The notes: generated by a model from the letters alone, not told the origin. DNA of 64,000 nt from Marinoscillum sp040222955 (GCF_040222955.1 NZ_JAVKCA010000022.1:62001-126000); one strand, 5' to 3'; shown: positions 28,576-38,138, counted from the first letter of the stretch. Made by a program: numbers and translations.

Positions 28576-29952
28576 TCAGGAACTCTTTGGATCCTGGCGG
28601 CTCAGAAACTTTCCAAACCTTTTCATCACCCAGAGGTGCAATAGTGCCTGTGAATTCACATATAGGTACCATGGCAGTCGAGGGACAAACTCGTGAATGG
28701 CCCCTATGATATAACGCCCCTCCAGCACGGACCTGAACTCCAACCAGCCATAGCTTCCCTTGCCTGCCAACAGCCCGCCCACGATGTAATAGACCTGCCG
28801 ATGTTCATCGCTTCGCTCCGTTGCATATTGCAACTTGAGAACTACCATTCCGAAAAGCAGAAAGCTCACTAAACCCTCTTCCTCATTGACCCTGATCAGA
28901 TACCGAAAGGCATCTGGTAGCCATGTCAAATAAGCCCTGGCTACCCATTCGGCACTCAAACCCCCGGGGTTGGTCAGGCGCTGCACGCTCCGCACGGTAT
29001 TTTTTGCTTGTCCCCCCGGTCGGCTTTTGGGCAATGATGGTACTTCGTCCGCATTTTCCAAGGTGAATTCTACAGCCTCCTCAAATGCCTTATACTTTAA
29101 CCCCAACGCTCTGATCAGGGGATGCTCTTCCACAGTCATTTGATGCCGGAGACTCTCTATCAGCGGAGAAACGAACGTGGTGCTACTATCGGAAAACACT
29201 GCCACCCAAAGTTTGGAAAGCCCAAGTGAAAACACCGGTACAGATCTGATGATTCGGTGCTTCCCTAGCATTTTGGCCGTAGTCTGCAGCATTCCCATAT
29301 AGGTGTTCTTCTCCGGTGTGCCTATCTCGATAGCCTCACCATAGGCCTTTGTATTTCCAAAGCAGTAATCGATAATCACAAGCACATCCTCCAAAGCCAC
29401 TGGTTGGGTCTCCGACCGGGTCCACTCGGGGCAGAGCATTACAGGAAGGCGGGACACCAGTTTTTCAATGATCTCAAACGAGGATCCACCTGGCCCCACT
29501 ATAATGCCCGCCCTCAGTGCGGTAAGCGCTGCACTGCGGCCACCAAGGGTGACCTCCACCTCATATCTGCTCCTCAGGTGGGTAGACAGTTTGCTCTCAT
29601 CTTTGGGCAGAATGCCCCCCATGAAAACGATTTGCTTCAAACCCACAATTTCTGCGGCCCTGGAAAAGTTGTCTGCAAGCAGGAGATCGGTATCTTCAAA
29701 ATGGCTTTGGTTGAGCCTTGTGGACGGCTGCATCGAGTGGACCAGGTAAAGTGCGTAATCTGCGCCCCGAATAGCCTCCGTAGTACTCCGTACAGAATAA
29801 AGATCAACCTTTTTCCAGATGACCTCCTCTTTAGCTGAGGGCTCCATTTCGCTTCTGCTCAGGGCTATGATGTGGTACTTATGTGAGTAGGCCGCTATGA
29901 ACCAGCGACCTATAAATCCAGTGGCTCCGGCAATGGCGATTGTAGGCTTCAT
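28576..29952 (-). CDS. NAD(P)-binding SDR-like protein with C-terminal DUF2867
   Basis: A 458-residue protein from the ATG at 29952. The N-terminal 280 residues form an atypical short-chain dehydrogenase/NmrA-like fold with the dinucleotide motif IAGATGFIGRW (residues 5-15) and FMGGILPKD, ALRAGIIVGPGGSSFEII further on. No clear YxxxK catalytic pair is seen, which is common in NmrA-like regulators and atypical SDRs. The C-terminal part, with WLPDAFRYLIRV and GGLLAGKGSYGWLEFR, matches the DUF2867 domain. This two-domain form is widespread in Bacteroidota, but the function is not known. Confidence 0.85.
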   Translation of the reverse strand: MKPTIAIAGATGFIGRWFIAAYSHKYHIIALSRSEMEPSAKEEVIWKKVDLYSVRSTTEAIRGADYALYLVHSMQPSTRLNQSHFEDTDLLLADNFSRAAEIVGLKQIVFMGGILPKDESKLSTHLRSRYEVEVTLGGRSAALTALRAGIIVGPGGSSFEIIEKLVSRLPVMLCPEWTRSETQPVALEDVLVIIDYCFGNTKAYGEAIEIGTPEKNTYMGMLQTTAKMLGKHRIIRSVPVFSLGLSKLWVAVFSDSSTTFVSPLIESLRHQMTVEEHPLIRALGLKYKAFEEAVEFTLENADEVPSLPKSRPGGQAKNTVRSVQRLTNPGGLSAEWVARAYLTWLPDAFRYLIRVNEEEGLVSFLLFGMVVLKLQYATERSDEHRQVYYIVGGLLAGKGSYGWLEFRSVLEGRYIIGAIHEFVPRLPWYLYVNSQALLHLWVMKRFGKFLSRQDPKSS

Positions 29953-30013
29953 CCATGTCAAACCTTAAACAAGGCGAAGAGTTTAATTTCTCGCCCCAAA
30001 ACCTGGCAATAAA

Positions 30014-30505
30014 TCAGCGCAAGGGAAAATATGCACCAAGGGAGTACAGAAGTTGTGTCGGGGGTAAATCAGTGCTTATTTGCTTGGCTCCGGGGCCTTC
30101 TTCCAGCTGAAAGCCTAGTCCTATCTGAGCAGTAAACCACTTTTTGCCTCTAAAAACATAACTCGGCCCCAACAAACTCTGCGTGTAGTATTCTTTAAAA
30201 CCCTGATGCCAATAGGTAAGTGACAAAAAAGATGATCGGATACCTCCTTTTGGGTGGTAGTTGATAGCCGCACCATACCCTATAAGACCTGCTCCCACCT
30301 GAAGGCCCAGCTTATTCTCTATCAGAAACTCCAGGTCACCACCTATGAGCGACCCTCCTCCTTGCAGGATACCGAGCGTGACCGTACCAATATAACCCTC
30401 GTCGGTTTCTCCATTAAGCATTTTCATCAGCTCTTCCTGAGTGATCTGACCGTAAGAAGCTACCGAAATCAGTAGCATAGAGGCGCAAAAGATGAGAAGT
30501 TTCAC
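30014..30505 (-). CDS. secreted protein, probable small outer-membrane barrel
   Basis: A 163-residue protein that starts at GTG (30505), giving a clean signal peptide (MKLLIFCASMLLISVASYGQ). The mature part is glycine- and aromatic-rich with short alternating strands (LGLQVGAGLIGYGAAINYHP, SYVFRGKKWFTAQIGLGF) and ends YSLGAYFPLR, like a small outer-membrane beta-barrel. It is the last gene of the mutL-rhomboid operon, 4 bp behind the second rhomboid gene. Confidence 0.75.
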   Translation of the reverse strand: MKLLIFCASMLLISVASYGQITQEELMKMLNGETDEGYIGTVTLGILQGGGSLIGGDLEFLIENKLGLQVGAGLIGYGAAINYHPKGGIRSSFLSLTYWHQGFKEYYTQSLLGPSYVFRGKKWFTAQIGLGFQLEEGPGAKQISTDLPPTQLLYSLGAYFPLR

Positions 30506-30509
30506 GGGT

Positions 30510-31421
30510 TTACTTTTTACTGGCGTTGAAGAGTTTTTGTTTTTCCTCCTTGCTCAGGCTATCATAGCCAGATTGCGAGATTTTGTCCAGAATGGCATCT
30601 ATTTCTTCCTGCTCACTTTTACTTCCAGCAGCGGACTTTCTGGGTTTAGATTTAGCAGGTTCGCCACGATGGGTCACTTTGATTTTGGGTGACGCTACAA
30701 AGAAGCTTTTCACCCACTCCATAAAACCGATGATCCAGGCTCCAATATCTGTCCCGGACCGTAATTGAGAGATGTACAACCAACCGATCAGCGCACCTCC
30801 CAGGTGAGCGATGTTGCCTCCCGCATTGCCACCGGTACTCCCCAAAAACGAAACGATCACATAAAATGCGGCTATGTACTTGATTTTCACCGGCCCCAAA
30901 AAGAGCATGAAAAAAGTGTAATTGGGCATGAATACCGCCGCTGCCACCACCGTGGCATATACTGCCGCAGAGGCGCCTACCATGCCGCTAATGGATGCCA
31001 CCTGATCCTGATAAAAGGGAATGAGGTTATATACCAGCAAATAAGCGACCCCACCGGCCAGTGCCCCCAGAACATAGATGGCAATGACCTTCTTGTTTCC
31101 CAAAAACTCAAGGATCAACTTGCTGAACCAATAGAAAACCAGCATATTGAATAGGATGTGCAAAATACCTGTAAGACTATGGGCGAAAGCATATGTGATC
31201 AGCGTCCATGGTCGGGTAAGAAACTCCCCGAAGGAGGGAGGAATGGAAAACTGATTGTAAATGACACTGAACAAACCGTCCGCATTTGACAGTCTGGTGA
31301 CCACCATTAATACACCCAAAAATAAAAACACAATGATGTTGATAATGATCAACTGTGCCGGAGCATTGTTGGGTTTGTTCCAGGCGTTCTTAAAATCGTC
31401 TATTATGCTGTTGTTCATCAT
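30510..31421 (-). CDS. rhomboid family intramembrane serine protease with C-terminal tail
   Basis: A 303-residue polytopic membrane protease. The catalytic Ser lies in GMVGASAAVYATV (GxSx motif) and the catalytic His in GNIAHLGGALIGW, giving the expected Ser-His dyad in two different membrane helices. Six or seven spans cover about residues 20-225. Unlike its neighbour, it carries a soluble basic C-terminal tail of about 70 residues (KSKPRKSAAGSKSEQEE) that ends DSLSKEEKQKLFNASKK. It is directly followed by a small barrel protein and preceded by a second rhomboid gene. Substrates are unknown. Confidence 0.93.
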   Translation of the reverse strand: MMNNSIIDDFKNAWNKPNNAPAQLIIINIIVFLFLGVLMVVTRLSNADGLFSVIYNQFSIPPSFGEFLTRPWTLITYAFAHSLTGILHILFNMLVFYWFSKLILEFLGNKKVIAIYVLGALAGGVAYLLVYNLIPFYQDQVASISGMVGASAAVYATVVAAAVFMPNYTFFMLFLGPVKIKYIAAFYVIVSFLGSTGGNAGGNIAHLGGALIGWLYISQLRSGTDIGAWIIGFMEWVKSFFVASPKIKVTHRGEPAKSKPRKSAAGSKSEQEEIDAILDKISQSGYDSLSKEEKQKLFNASKK

Positions 31422-32216
31422 TTAGTAAAACCTCCCATTGTCTTGTTGCCAAATCTTAAGCAGTATATATGCAATCAACATCCCTCCAAGGTGGGCCAGG
31501 TGGGCCACATTGTCACCTGATGTCCGACTAAATTCGGAATAAAGTTCATAGAGTCCATAAAAAAGAACCAGATATTTAGCCTTGATGGGAATCGGTGGAA
31601 ACAGCAGAAAAAGCTGTGTATTGGGAAACAACATGCCAAAGGCCATCAAAATTCCAAATACCGCACCGGATGCTCCCACCATGGGCACATTGGTGATGGA
31701 TGAGAAAATATCTTTGACAATCTCTACGGCCTGCTGCTGGTAGGCTACATTATCTGCGTTTTGATAGTAATCATCGGAGAACTCCGCCAGCCTTGGCAGG
31801 TTATAGTGATAAGATTTGTGCTCCACGATGAACATGCTGAAGGCCTCAGGGTTAGGATTATCCAGATAAGCCTCAGTGTCATTTTTCAAGCCGATATTCT
31901 CCACATAATCCGCAGCTCCGTAAAGCACCCCGGCACCAATACCACAAATCAGATAGAATGTCAGAAAGCGCTTCGATCCCCAGACCTGCTCCAGCATAGG
32001 TCCGAAAATAAAAACCGCGAACATGTTGCCCAGAATGTGACCAAAACCACCGTGTATCCACATGTAAGTGACAAACTGATACGGCACAAAATCCTCAGCA
32101 AAAACCACCCGAAGGCCAAATATTTGTGATAAGGGGAGGGAAAGAATGGCTTGAATTAAAAAAATCCCGACATTGATGATCAGGATGTTTTTCACCATCG
32201 GTGTGATTCTCATCAT
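31422..32216 (-). CDS. rhomboid family intramembrane serine protease
   Basis: A 264-residue rhomboid. It has the HGGFGHILGNMFAVFIFG segment (His and Asn of the oxyanion region), the catalytic GASGAVFGILMAFG and the His motif HLAHLGGMLIAY. A luminal/periplasmic insertion of about 70 residues lies between spans three and four. The two rhomboid genes abut without a gap, and this one overlaps mutL by four bases (ATGA), so expression is coupled. The paralogues differ enough to have distinct substrates. Confidence 0.95.
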   Translation of the reverse strand: MMRITPMVKNILIINVGIFLIQAILSLPLSQIFGLRVVFAEDFVPYQFVTYMWIHGGFGHILGNMFAVFIFGPMLEQVWGSKRFLTFYLICGIGAGVLYGAADYVENIGLKNDTEAYLDNPNPEAFSMFIVEHKSYHYNLPRLAEFSDDYYQNADNVAYQQQAVEIVKDIFSSITNVPMVGASGAVFGILMAFGMLFPNTQLFLLFPPIPIKAKYLVLFYGLYELYSEFSRTSGDNVAHLAHLGGMLIAYILLKIWQQDNGRFY

Positions 32217-34045
32217 GAGCTAAACCAGCTTTTAATTTTGTCTAAACTAATCAATTTATAAGTCGGATTGCCATCAGGCGTATAGTTTGGCTGCTTGCAT
32301 GCAAAGAGCTGATCAATCAGCTGCTCTGCCTCCTGATCTCCCAGACTTTTACACTTGATCGCCGCGGTCCTTTTGGCCAACGACCGACACAAGTTTTCCT
32401 TTTGGTTAATCCCCAGTTCCTTTTTATTGAATTTAAATTGTTCGAGCAGCTCCTCAAAAATCTCCTTCTCATTACAATTGGAAAGTTCTGCTGGTACGCC
32501 CTGAATAACGATCATATGCTGACCCATCTCCTCAAACTCAAAACCGAGCTTCTGAATTTCCGGCTTTATCTCCATAACGAGGGAATAATCAGATGGGTTT
32601 AAAGAAATCTGCTGTGGAAACAAACTGCTCTGCGAACCGCTGGCATCTCGGGTGAGCTTAGTCTGATAGCGCTCAAAAAGAATCCGCTCAAATGCCGCCC
32701 GTTCATCTATGATGGTCATCCCTGATTTCACTTGCCGGATAAGGTACTTCCCGTGCAGGCGGTATGTCTTGCTGGGAATCAACTCACCCTGGTCGGGCTG
32801 CTCGTGCATGCTGCTGGCAAAGGTCATGGTCTCCTCCGGCATTTCCCGTTCCATTTGTTCGGGGGAAACAATGTCCTCCCTTTTGGCAAAATCATAAAGT
32901 GACTCCCAGTTTTTGGCTTTATCCCTTTCCGAATCTATGTTTTTAAACTGCGCGTACTGATTGTCTTTGATACTTGACCCTCCTCCGGGGCGGATCGTTG
33001 AGGACGTAAACTGTTCAAAATTTACATCGGTAGAAAAATCCAGCGAAGGGGTCACATTGAATGAGCCCAAAGACTGCCGCACTGCGGAGTTAATCACTCC
33101 GTAGAGCATCCGGTCATCGTCAAACTTCACTTCGGTTTTGGTAGGATGCACATTGATGTCTACATGAAGCGGATCCATCTCCACGAAAAGCACATAAAAA
33201 GGAAAATAATCCTCTTTCAACAGGCCCTGAAACGCCGTAGACACGGCATGATTGAGGTAATTATTTCTGATGTATCGCCCATTCACAAAGAAAAACTGTT
33301 CGCCACGGGTTTTCTTGGCAAACTCCGGCTTGCCTACATAGCCAGTGACCTTTACGTGTGGGGTTTCCTCATCACAGGGGATTAGCTGCTGCTGATAATT
33401 TTTTCCAAAAAGCTGGACAATCCGCTTGCTTAATTTGCCAGACTCCAGTTGGTACATCTCCAGATCATTGTTGGTCATAGACATGGCCACCTCCGGGTTG
33501 GCAAGGGCCACCCGGTGAAACTCGTCCGAAATGTGTCTGAGTTCTACCGGGTTGGATTTCAAAAAATTCCTTCGGGCGGGCACATTGTAAAACAGGTTTT
33601 TCACACTGATGGAGGTGCCATCCTTGGTCGCCAGCGGCTCTTGTTTTTTGATCTCAGAAGACTCTACCTGCAAAATGGTGCCCAGCTCGTCCTCCCGTCT
33701 TTTGGTACGCATCTCCACTTGGGCTACAGCAGCTATAGAGGCCAGCGCCTCGCCACGAAAACCCATGGTGCGGATTTTGAAGAGGTCCTCGGCAGTTCTT
33801 ATTTTGGAGGTTGCATGCCGCTCGAAGCTCATGCGGGCATCGGTGACACTCATGCCCTTTCCATCATCAATCACCTGAATCAGCGTACGACCGGCATCCT
33901 TCACCACGAGCTTGATCTGACTGGCGCCCGCATCAATACTATTTTCCAGAAGTTCTTTCACCACAGAGGCGGGGCGCTGCACCACCTCTCCTGCAGCGAT
34001 CTGATTGGCAATACTATCAGGTAGTAAGTAAACAATATCCTCCAT
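32213..34045 (-). CDS. mutL: DNA mismatch repair protein MutL
   Basis: A 610-residue GHKL ATPase that links mismatch recognition by MutS to later repair steps. The N-terminal ATPase has IAAGEVVQRPASVVKELLEN, DDGKGM, RHATSKI and GFRGEALASI at the expected places (residues about 15-100). The C-terminal dimerisation domain covers roughly 420-610. I see no DQHA(x)2E(x)4E motif: the corresponding site reads IDERAAFERILFE (around residue 465), which keeps acidic residues but has R in place of the usual His. The endonuclease activity of this protein is therefore uncertain. It abuts the upstream small gene and overlaps the rhomboid gene. Confidence 0.97.
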   Translation of the reverse strand: MEDIVYLLPDSIANQIAAGEVVQRPASVVKELLENSIDAGASQIKLVVKDAGRTLIQVIDDGKGMSVTDARMSFERHATSKIRTAEDLFKIRTMGFRGEALASIAAVAQVEMRTKRREDELGTILQVESSEIKKQEPLATKDGTSISVKNLFYNVPARRNFLKSNPVELRHISDEFHRVALANPEVAMSMTNNDLEMYQLESGKLSKRIVQLFGKNYQQQLIPCDEETPHVKVTGYVGKPEFAKKTRGEQFFFVNGRYIRNNYLNHAVSTAFQGLLKEDYFPFYVLFVEMDPLHVDINVHPTKTEVKFDDDRMLYGVINSAVRQSLGSFNVTPSLDFSTDVNFEQFTSSTIRPGGGSSIKDNQYAQFKNIDSERDKAKNWESLYDFAKREDIVSPEQMEREMPEETMTFASSMHEQPDQGELIPSKTYRLHGKYLIRQVKSGMTIIDERAAFERILFERYQTKLTRDASGSQSSLFPQQISLNPSDYSLVMEIKPEIQKLGFEFEEMGQHMIVIQGVPAELSNCNEKEIFEELLEQFKFNKKELGINQKENLCRSLAKRTAAIKCKSLGDQEAEQLIDQLFACKQPNYTPDGNPTYKLISLDKIKSWFSS

Positions 34046-34390
34046 CTACTGAGCGCCTCGTGATGGTTTTCTGAATCTGAAGTATAAGTAAACCGGTACC
34101 GCAAGCCACAGTACATACAAAGCATCATTGCCAAAGTACAGCCAGCCCATGACCAGGCAGCCCAGTATAGCAGCGATCAACATCTGCAAAAGAGAGGTAT
34201 TGGGGACTGCATCGGTTTTCCGCTGAAAACTAATCTTACCAGGGCTATAATTTTCTGAATGGCCACCTTCCATCTCCCGCCGGATATATTCGGTACGTTC
34301 TTTGATCTGCTCTTTGACAGGGTCGTAGTAGCGAGGTTCTATTTCGAAACGACGGGTCTTGGGCACTTTTATAAAAGATGGGAATCTCAT
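34046..34390 (-). CDS. small membrane protein upstream of mutL
   Basis: A 114-residue protein from the ATG at 34390. Residues 1-60 are basic and soluble (MRFPSFIKVPKTRRFEIEPR, then YYDPVKEQIKERTEYIRREM). Residues about 75-105 contain two closely spaced hydrophobic segments (MLIAAILGCLVMGWLYFG and ALYVLWLAVPVYLYF). I recognise it as a type often seen next to mutL in this phylum but know no function. The stop touches the mutL start directly, so it leads the operon. Confidence 0.8.
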   Translation of the reverse strand: MRFPSFIKVPKTRRFEIEPRYYDPVKEQIKERTEYIRREMEGGHSENYSPGKISFQRKTDAVPNTSLLQMLIAAILGCLVMGWLYFGNDALYVLWLAVPVYLYFRFRKPSRGAQ

Positions 34391-34541
34391 GTTGATTATC
34401 TTATGTTCTACCAAATAAACAAGCGCTTGATCTCCTTGTTTTGGTATCCCGCCAAGGATATTCATTGCTTATTCGACCGTCTACGTGATATTTTCGATCA
34501 GTGACACAGGTCTTTGCACAAAGTTAATTTAATTTGACACA

Positions 34542-36923
34542 ATGCATTTTATTAAAAGCATATTGGTACCTCTAAGTTCCATGCTCTTTTGCGGAGCACT
34601 CTGTGCCTCAGGTTTTGTGGCCGAGAAAGCTGACAGTCTGTATCAGCACATGAGTACCATACAACGCCTCAATCAGCTTGTGCTGGTGAGCTCCTCTCAG
34701 GACAAGCTTCCCTCCGTTTCAGGTGATTTCGGTGGTATCTACTTTTCTGAACCCCTGAAAACTTCATTTGAAAAAAGAGACCAGCTGATTGTAGTGCAGC
34801 TAGACGAACGACTCAACCCCTTCACAGAGGAGCTGATTAATCTTCCCGGACTATACACCCTGGCAGCGCTCTCCCGTGCCGACCTGCTGAGTACCTACCT
34901 TTATCACCTGGAAGCGGCCAGTAAAAGCCGGGGCATCGACATGCTGATCCTGCCCGAGGTAAATCATCCCGGAACCGCCGTGGAACTGACCCTGCGTAAA
35001 ATGAAAGCACATGATCCGGACTTTTTCCGGGATAAGAACAGCCTTTCATTCACCGCTGCCAAAAAGAAGAAAGAGCTCATTCGTGTGTTTGAAAAAAGTG
35101 ATTTTTGGGTGATCCCCGAAACGGAAACTCAAACCGCCAGCAGCCGACTTGAAAAGTACTCGGACAAAATCGCCGCAGCGGTGTTCTTGGAAGACAAAGT
35201 TCGCCAGAACATCCTCGCCAGGCTTTTGAGTACTTCCGGGTCGCCCACGGATCAGCTGCCCAACCAACTGGCTGTGGCCATCAGCAAGGCTTCCATCATC
35301 CCCCTGCAACGAGTGTCCGGAACATTCCCCATCCAAAACGACACCATCTCCTTTCTGACCAATCAGCCCTACGGCCCTATGGCCAATATGCTCAGAAAAT
35401 ATGCTTACGTGAAGACCGCTTATGCGGAAATTCTTACCAGCCATTCACCCATTATTTTGGATAACAACTCCTTTATCCCTCCCGGTATCCTGAATGGGGA
35501 CCGTGAAGTCATCTTTGTAGGCGACCTCAAAAATCTGCAAAATCATGCAGAGGTGCTGGACGCTGCGCTCGTTTATACCAACCCCAGCGACATCTACAGT
35601 TACGTTATTCCCCAACAGCTTTTCGGGGCCGCTGACATTACGGGCAGGCTTCCCTATGGTGTTGAAAAGCTTTCTACCTTCAACAATGACCAGGTTAATG
35701 GTAAAAAAATACTGGGTTACGCCCCGGCCGAAATGACCGGATTGGACAGGTCTGCGCTCTTTAAAATAGAGCAGATCATGGCAGATGCCATCAGCAGTGG
35801 GAGCACCCCGGGCGGGCAGTTAGCCATCGCCGTAGATGGCGCCATTGTCCTCGATCAGGCCTATGGCTTCCTGACTTATGACAGCCTGATCCCTGCAGAA
35901 AAAACCACCCTCTATGACCTGGCTTCTGTGACCAAAGTGACCGGCACACTGCTGGGCGTCATGAAACTCTATGAAGGTGGGCTGTTGGATTTGGATGCGC
36001 GAATAGATACTTACCTGCCAGCGTATCAAAATTCCAACAAAGGCCACATCACCGCCCGGGCACTACTTGCTCACAATGCAGGCCTGAAACCTTATGTCCC
36101 TTTTTGGCAAAAAGTACTCACCGCAGACATGCTGGAAACTTTCTACTATGAGGATGAAGCCGCGCTGAAAGAGGATCGCAGAAGTTATTACACCCGCCCC
36201 AATACTATCCTTCAGGACACTTTGAAAAACTGGATCATACAATCGCCACTGATCCGGTACGACAGCATCCCGTTCTATAGCTACAGTGATATTGGATTCA
36301 TGATACTGCACCAGGTTGTCGAGCAGATTGCCGGTCAGCCACTTGACCAGTACCTGGCTGAGACCTTCTATCAACCCATGGGCCTTCGCAGACTCACCTT
36401 CAATCCATTGGACCATGGCTTTCAGCGGTTTGAAATAGCTCCGACCGAGCACGATTATTATTTCCGGGAGGAACTCGTTTGGGGAGAGGTTCACGACCGC
36501 AATGCGGCAGTTTTTGGAGGTGTGGCAGGCCATGCGGGTCTTTTTGCTACTTCTCATGACCTGGTGGTGATTTTACAAACACTCCTGCAGGGAGGCACTT
36601 ATGGTGACCATCAGTTTTTGCAGGCCTCCACCATCCAATATTTCAACCAGTGCTTTTTTCCTAACAACCGCCGGGCACTGGGCTGGGACAAAAAGGATGA
36701 CAGGGTGGGCCATGTATCTGCTTTCACTACAAACGAGAGCTTCGGGCATACTGGATTTACTGGCACCATGATCTGGGCAGATCCGCAGTACAACCTCATT
36801 TTTGTATTTCTGTCCAACCGAATACACCCTAACTCTAATAACTACAAACTTATCCAGAAGAACATCCGTACAAAGATCCAGGATGTCGTGTATGAGGCAT
36901 TGATGGCTAAATGGATAAAATAA
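34542..36923 (+). CDS. serine hydrolase (beta-lactamase fold) fused to a degenerate GH3-like domain
   Basis: A 793-residue secreted protein with an N-terminal signal (SSMLFCGALCASG). Residues about 30-390 resemble the GH3 beta-N-acetylglucosaminidase domain of the GH3/serine-hydrolase fusions found in Bacteroidota, but are much shorter. The usual KHFPGHGDT catalytic motif is not present. Residues about 400-790 form a class C beta-lactamase-like serine hydrolase with S462-V-T-K465, a YSD motif (FYSYSDIGF) and FGHTGFTG near the end, which keep the nucleophile and base. Activity would be that of a peptidase or esterase, perhaps on peptidoglycan; the GH3 part may only bind sugar. It is followed by bshA, 39 bp away. 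Confidence 0.85.
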   Translation: MHFIKSILVPLSSMLFCGALCASGFVAEKADSLYQHMSTIQRLNQLVLVSSSQDKLPSVSGDFGGIYFSEPLKTSFEKRDQLIVVQLDERLNPFTEELINLPGLYTLAALSRADLLSTYLYHLEAASKSRGIDMLILPEVNHPGTAVELTLRKMKAHDPDFFRDKNSLSFTAAKKKKELIRVFEKSDFWVIPETETQTASSRLEKYSDKIAAAVFLEDKVRQNILARLLSTSGSPTDQLPNQLAVAISKASIIPLQRVSGTFPIQNDTISFLTNQPYGPMANMLRKYAYVKTAYAEILTSHSPIILDNNSFIPPGILNGDREVIFVGDLKNLQNHAEVLDAALVYTNPSDIYSYVIPQQLFGAADITGRLPYGVEKLSTFNNDQVNGKKILGYAPAEMTGLDRSALFKIEQIMADAISSGSTPGGQLAIAVDGAIVLDQAYGFLTYDSLIPAEKTTLYDLASVTKVTGTLLGVMKLYEGGLLDLDARIDTYLPAYQNSNKGHITARALLAHNAGLKPYVPFWQKVLTADMLETFYYEDEAALKEDRRSYYTRPNTILQDTLKNWIIQSPLIRYDSIPFYSYSDIGFMILHQVVEQIAGQPLDQYLAETFYQPMGLRRLTFNPLDHGFQRFEIAPTEHDYYFREELVWGEVHDRNAAVFGGVAGHAGLFATSHDLVVILQTLLQGGTYGDHQFLQASTIQYFNQCFFPNNRRALGWDKKDDRVGHVSAFTTNESFGHTGFTGTMIWADPQYNLIFVFLSNRIHPNSNNYKLIQKNIRTKIQDVVYEALMAKWIK

Positions 36924-36947
36924 GAACAAAAGGTTAAACCCCACGTT

Positions 36948-36955
36948 TACCTTTG
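36948..36955 (+). promoter_or_regulatory. Bacteroidota-type -7 element before bshA
   Basis: TACCTTTG matches TAnnTTTG and ends 7 bp before the bshA start, which suggests a very short or absent leader. No clear -33 element. Confidence 0.5.
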
Positions 36956-36962
36956 CATAGTT

Positions 36963-38111
36963 ATGAAAATAGGAATTGTTTGTTATCCTACCTACGGTGG
37001 GAGTGGTGTAGTGGCTACGGAACTGGGAAAGGCCCTGGCCAAAGAAGGGCACGAAATTCATTTTATCACTTATTCCCAGCCCACTCGGCTCGATTTCTTT
37101 AGCGAAAACCTCTACTATCATGAGGTCTCCGTGAAATCCTATCCTTTGTTTGACTACCCTCCGTATGAGCTGGCATTGGCCAGTAAAATGGTGGATGTGG
37201 TGGAACATGAAAAAATTGATATCCTGCATGTTCACTATGCCATTCCACATGCCTCTGCCGCCTACATGGCCAAACAGATTCTGAAAACTAAGGGTATAGT
37301 GATTCCGGTGATCACCACACTGCACGGGACCGACATTACGCTGGTGGGCAAAGATGCCACTTATGAACCTGTGGTTACTTTTTCTATTAACCAATCGGAT
37401 GGTGTTACGGCGGTTTCTGAAGATCTTCGAAAAGATACTCTTGAGCACTTTGACATCACACGTGACATAGCAGTCATCCCCAACTTCATAGATCTGGAGC
37501 GTTTCAAAAAGCAAAAAAAGGATCATTTCAAAAAGGCCATTTGCCCGCTCGATGAAAAACTCATCGTACATACTTCCAATTTCCGAAAGGTAAAAAGGGT
37601 ACAGGACGTGATTGATGTCTTCAACAGGGTACGCAAGGTGATCCCTTCCAAGCTGCTGATGGTGGGAGATGGCCCTGAGCGCCACACCATGGAAGAACTC
37701 TGTCGCAGCATGTGCAACATAGACGATGTGCGCTTTCTGGGTAAGCTGGAGGCCGTGGAAGAGGTACTTTCCGTATCGGATCTCTTCCTGATGACTTCCG
37801 AAAAGGAAAGTTTCGGACTTGCCGCCCTTGAAGCTATGGCTTGTCAGGTACCGGTGATTTCCACTAACGCGGGTGGGCTTCCCGAGCTCAACCTGCATGG
37901 CACCTCCGGTTTTGTCTGCGAAGTAGGAGATACTAAAACCATGGCCGAGTATGCCATCCACATCCTGGACGATGCCAACCTCCTGAAATTTAAGGAAGGA
38001 GCACTCAACCGAGCCAAGGATTTTGACGTAACTAATATTTTACCGCTATATGAGCGGTTTTATATACAGACCATGGAAAACACTAAAAACAGTGTTTCAA
38101 CACTCTTGTGA
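36963..38111 (+). CDS. bshA: N-acetyl-alpha-D-glucosaminyl L-malate synthase BshA
   Basis: A 382-residue GT4 glycosyltransferase that joins UDP-GlcNAc and L-malate, the first step of bacillithiol synthesis. The N terminus MKIGIVCYPTYGGSGVVATE, the HVHYAIPHASAAYMA segment, TTLHGTDITLVG and the C-terminal ESFGLAALEAMACQVPVI (with the E-x7-E type nucleotide-sugar motif) are diagnostic. Length is normal. Bacillithiol is the low-molecular-weight thiol of many Bacteroidota. The other pathway genes bshB and bshC are not in this window. The hydrolase-GH3 gene lies just upstream in the same direction. Confidence 0.95.
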   Translation: MKIGIVCYPTYGGSGVVATELGKALAKEGHEIHFITYSQPTRLDFFSENLYYHEVSVKSYPLFDYPPYELALASKMVDVVEHEKIDILHVHYAIPHASAAYMAKQILKTKGIVIPVITTLHGTDITLVGKDATYEPVVTFSINQSDGVTAVSEDLRKDTLEHFDITRDIAVIPNFIDLERFKKQKKDHFKKAICPLDEKLIVHTSNFRKVKRVQDVIDVFNRVRKVIPSKLLMVGDGPERHTMEELCRSMCNIDDVRFLGKLEAVEEVLSVSDLFLMTSEKESFGLAALEAMACQVPVISTNAGGLPELNLHGTSGFVCEVGDTKTMAEYAIHILDDANLLKFKEGALNRAKDFDVTNILPLYERFYIQTMENTKNSVSTLL

Positions 38112-38138
38112 AATACTTTTCATTTATCATTTTAGAAT

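Noticed and set aside
36573..37961. A 462-codon open frame on the minus strand
   Set aside because: It lies fully antisense to bshA and the serine hydrolase gene, both of which have strong family motifs; the frame has no recognisable domain.
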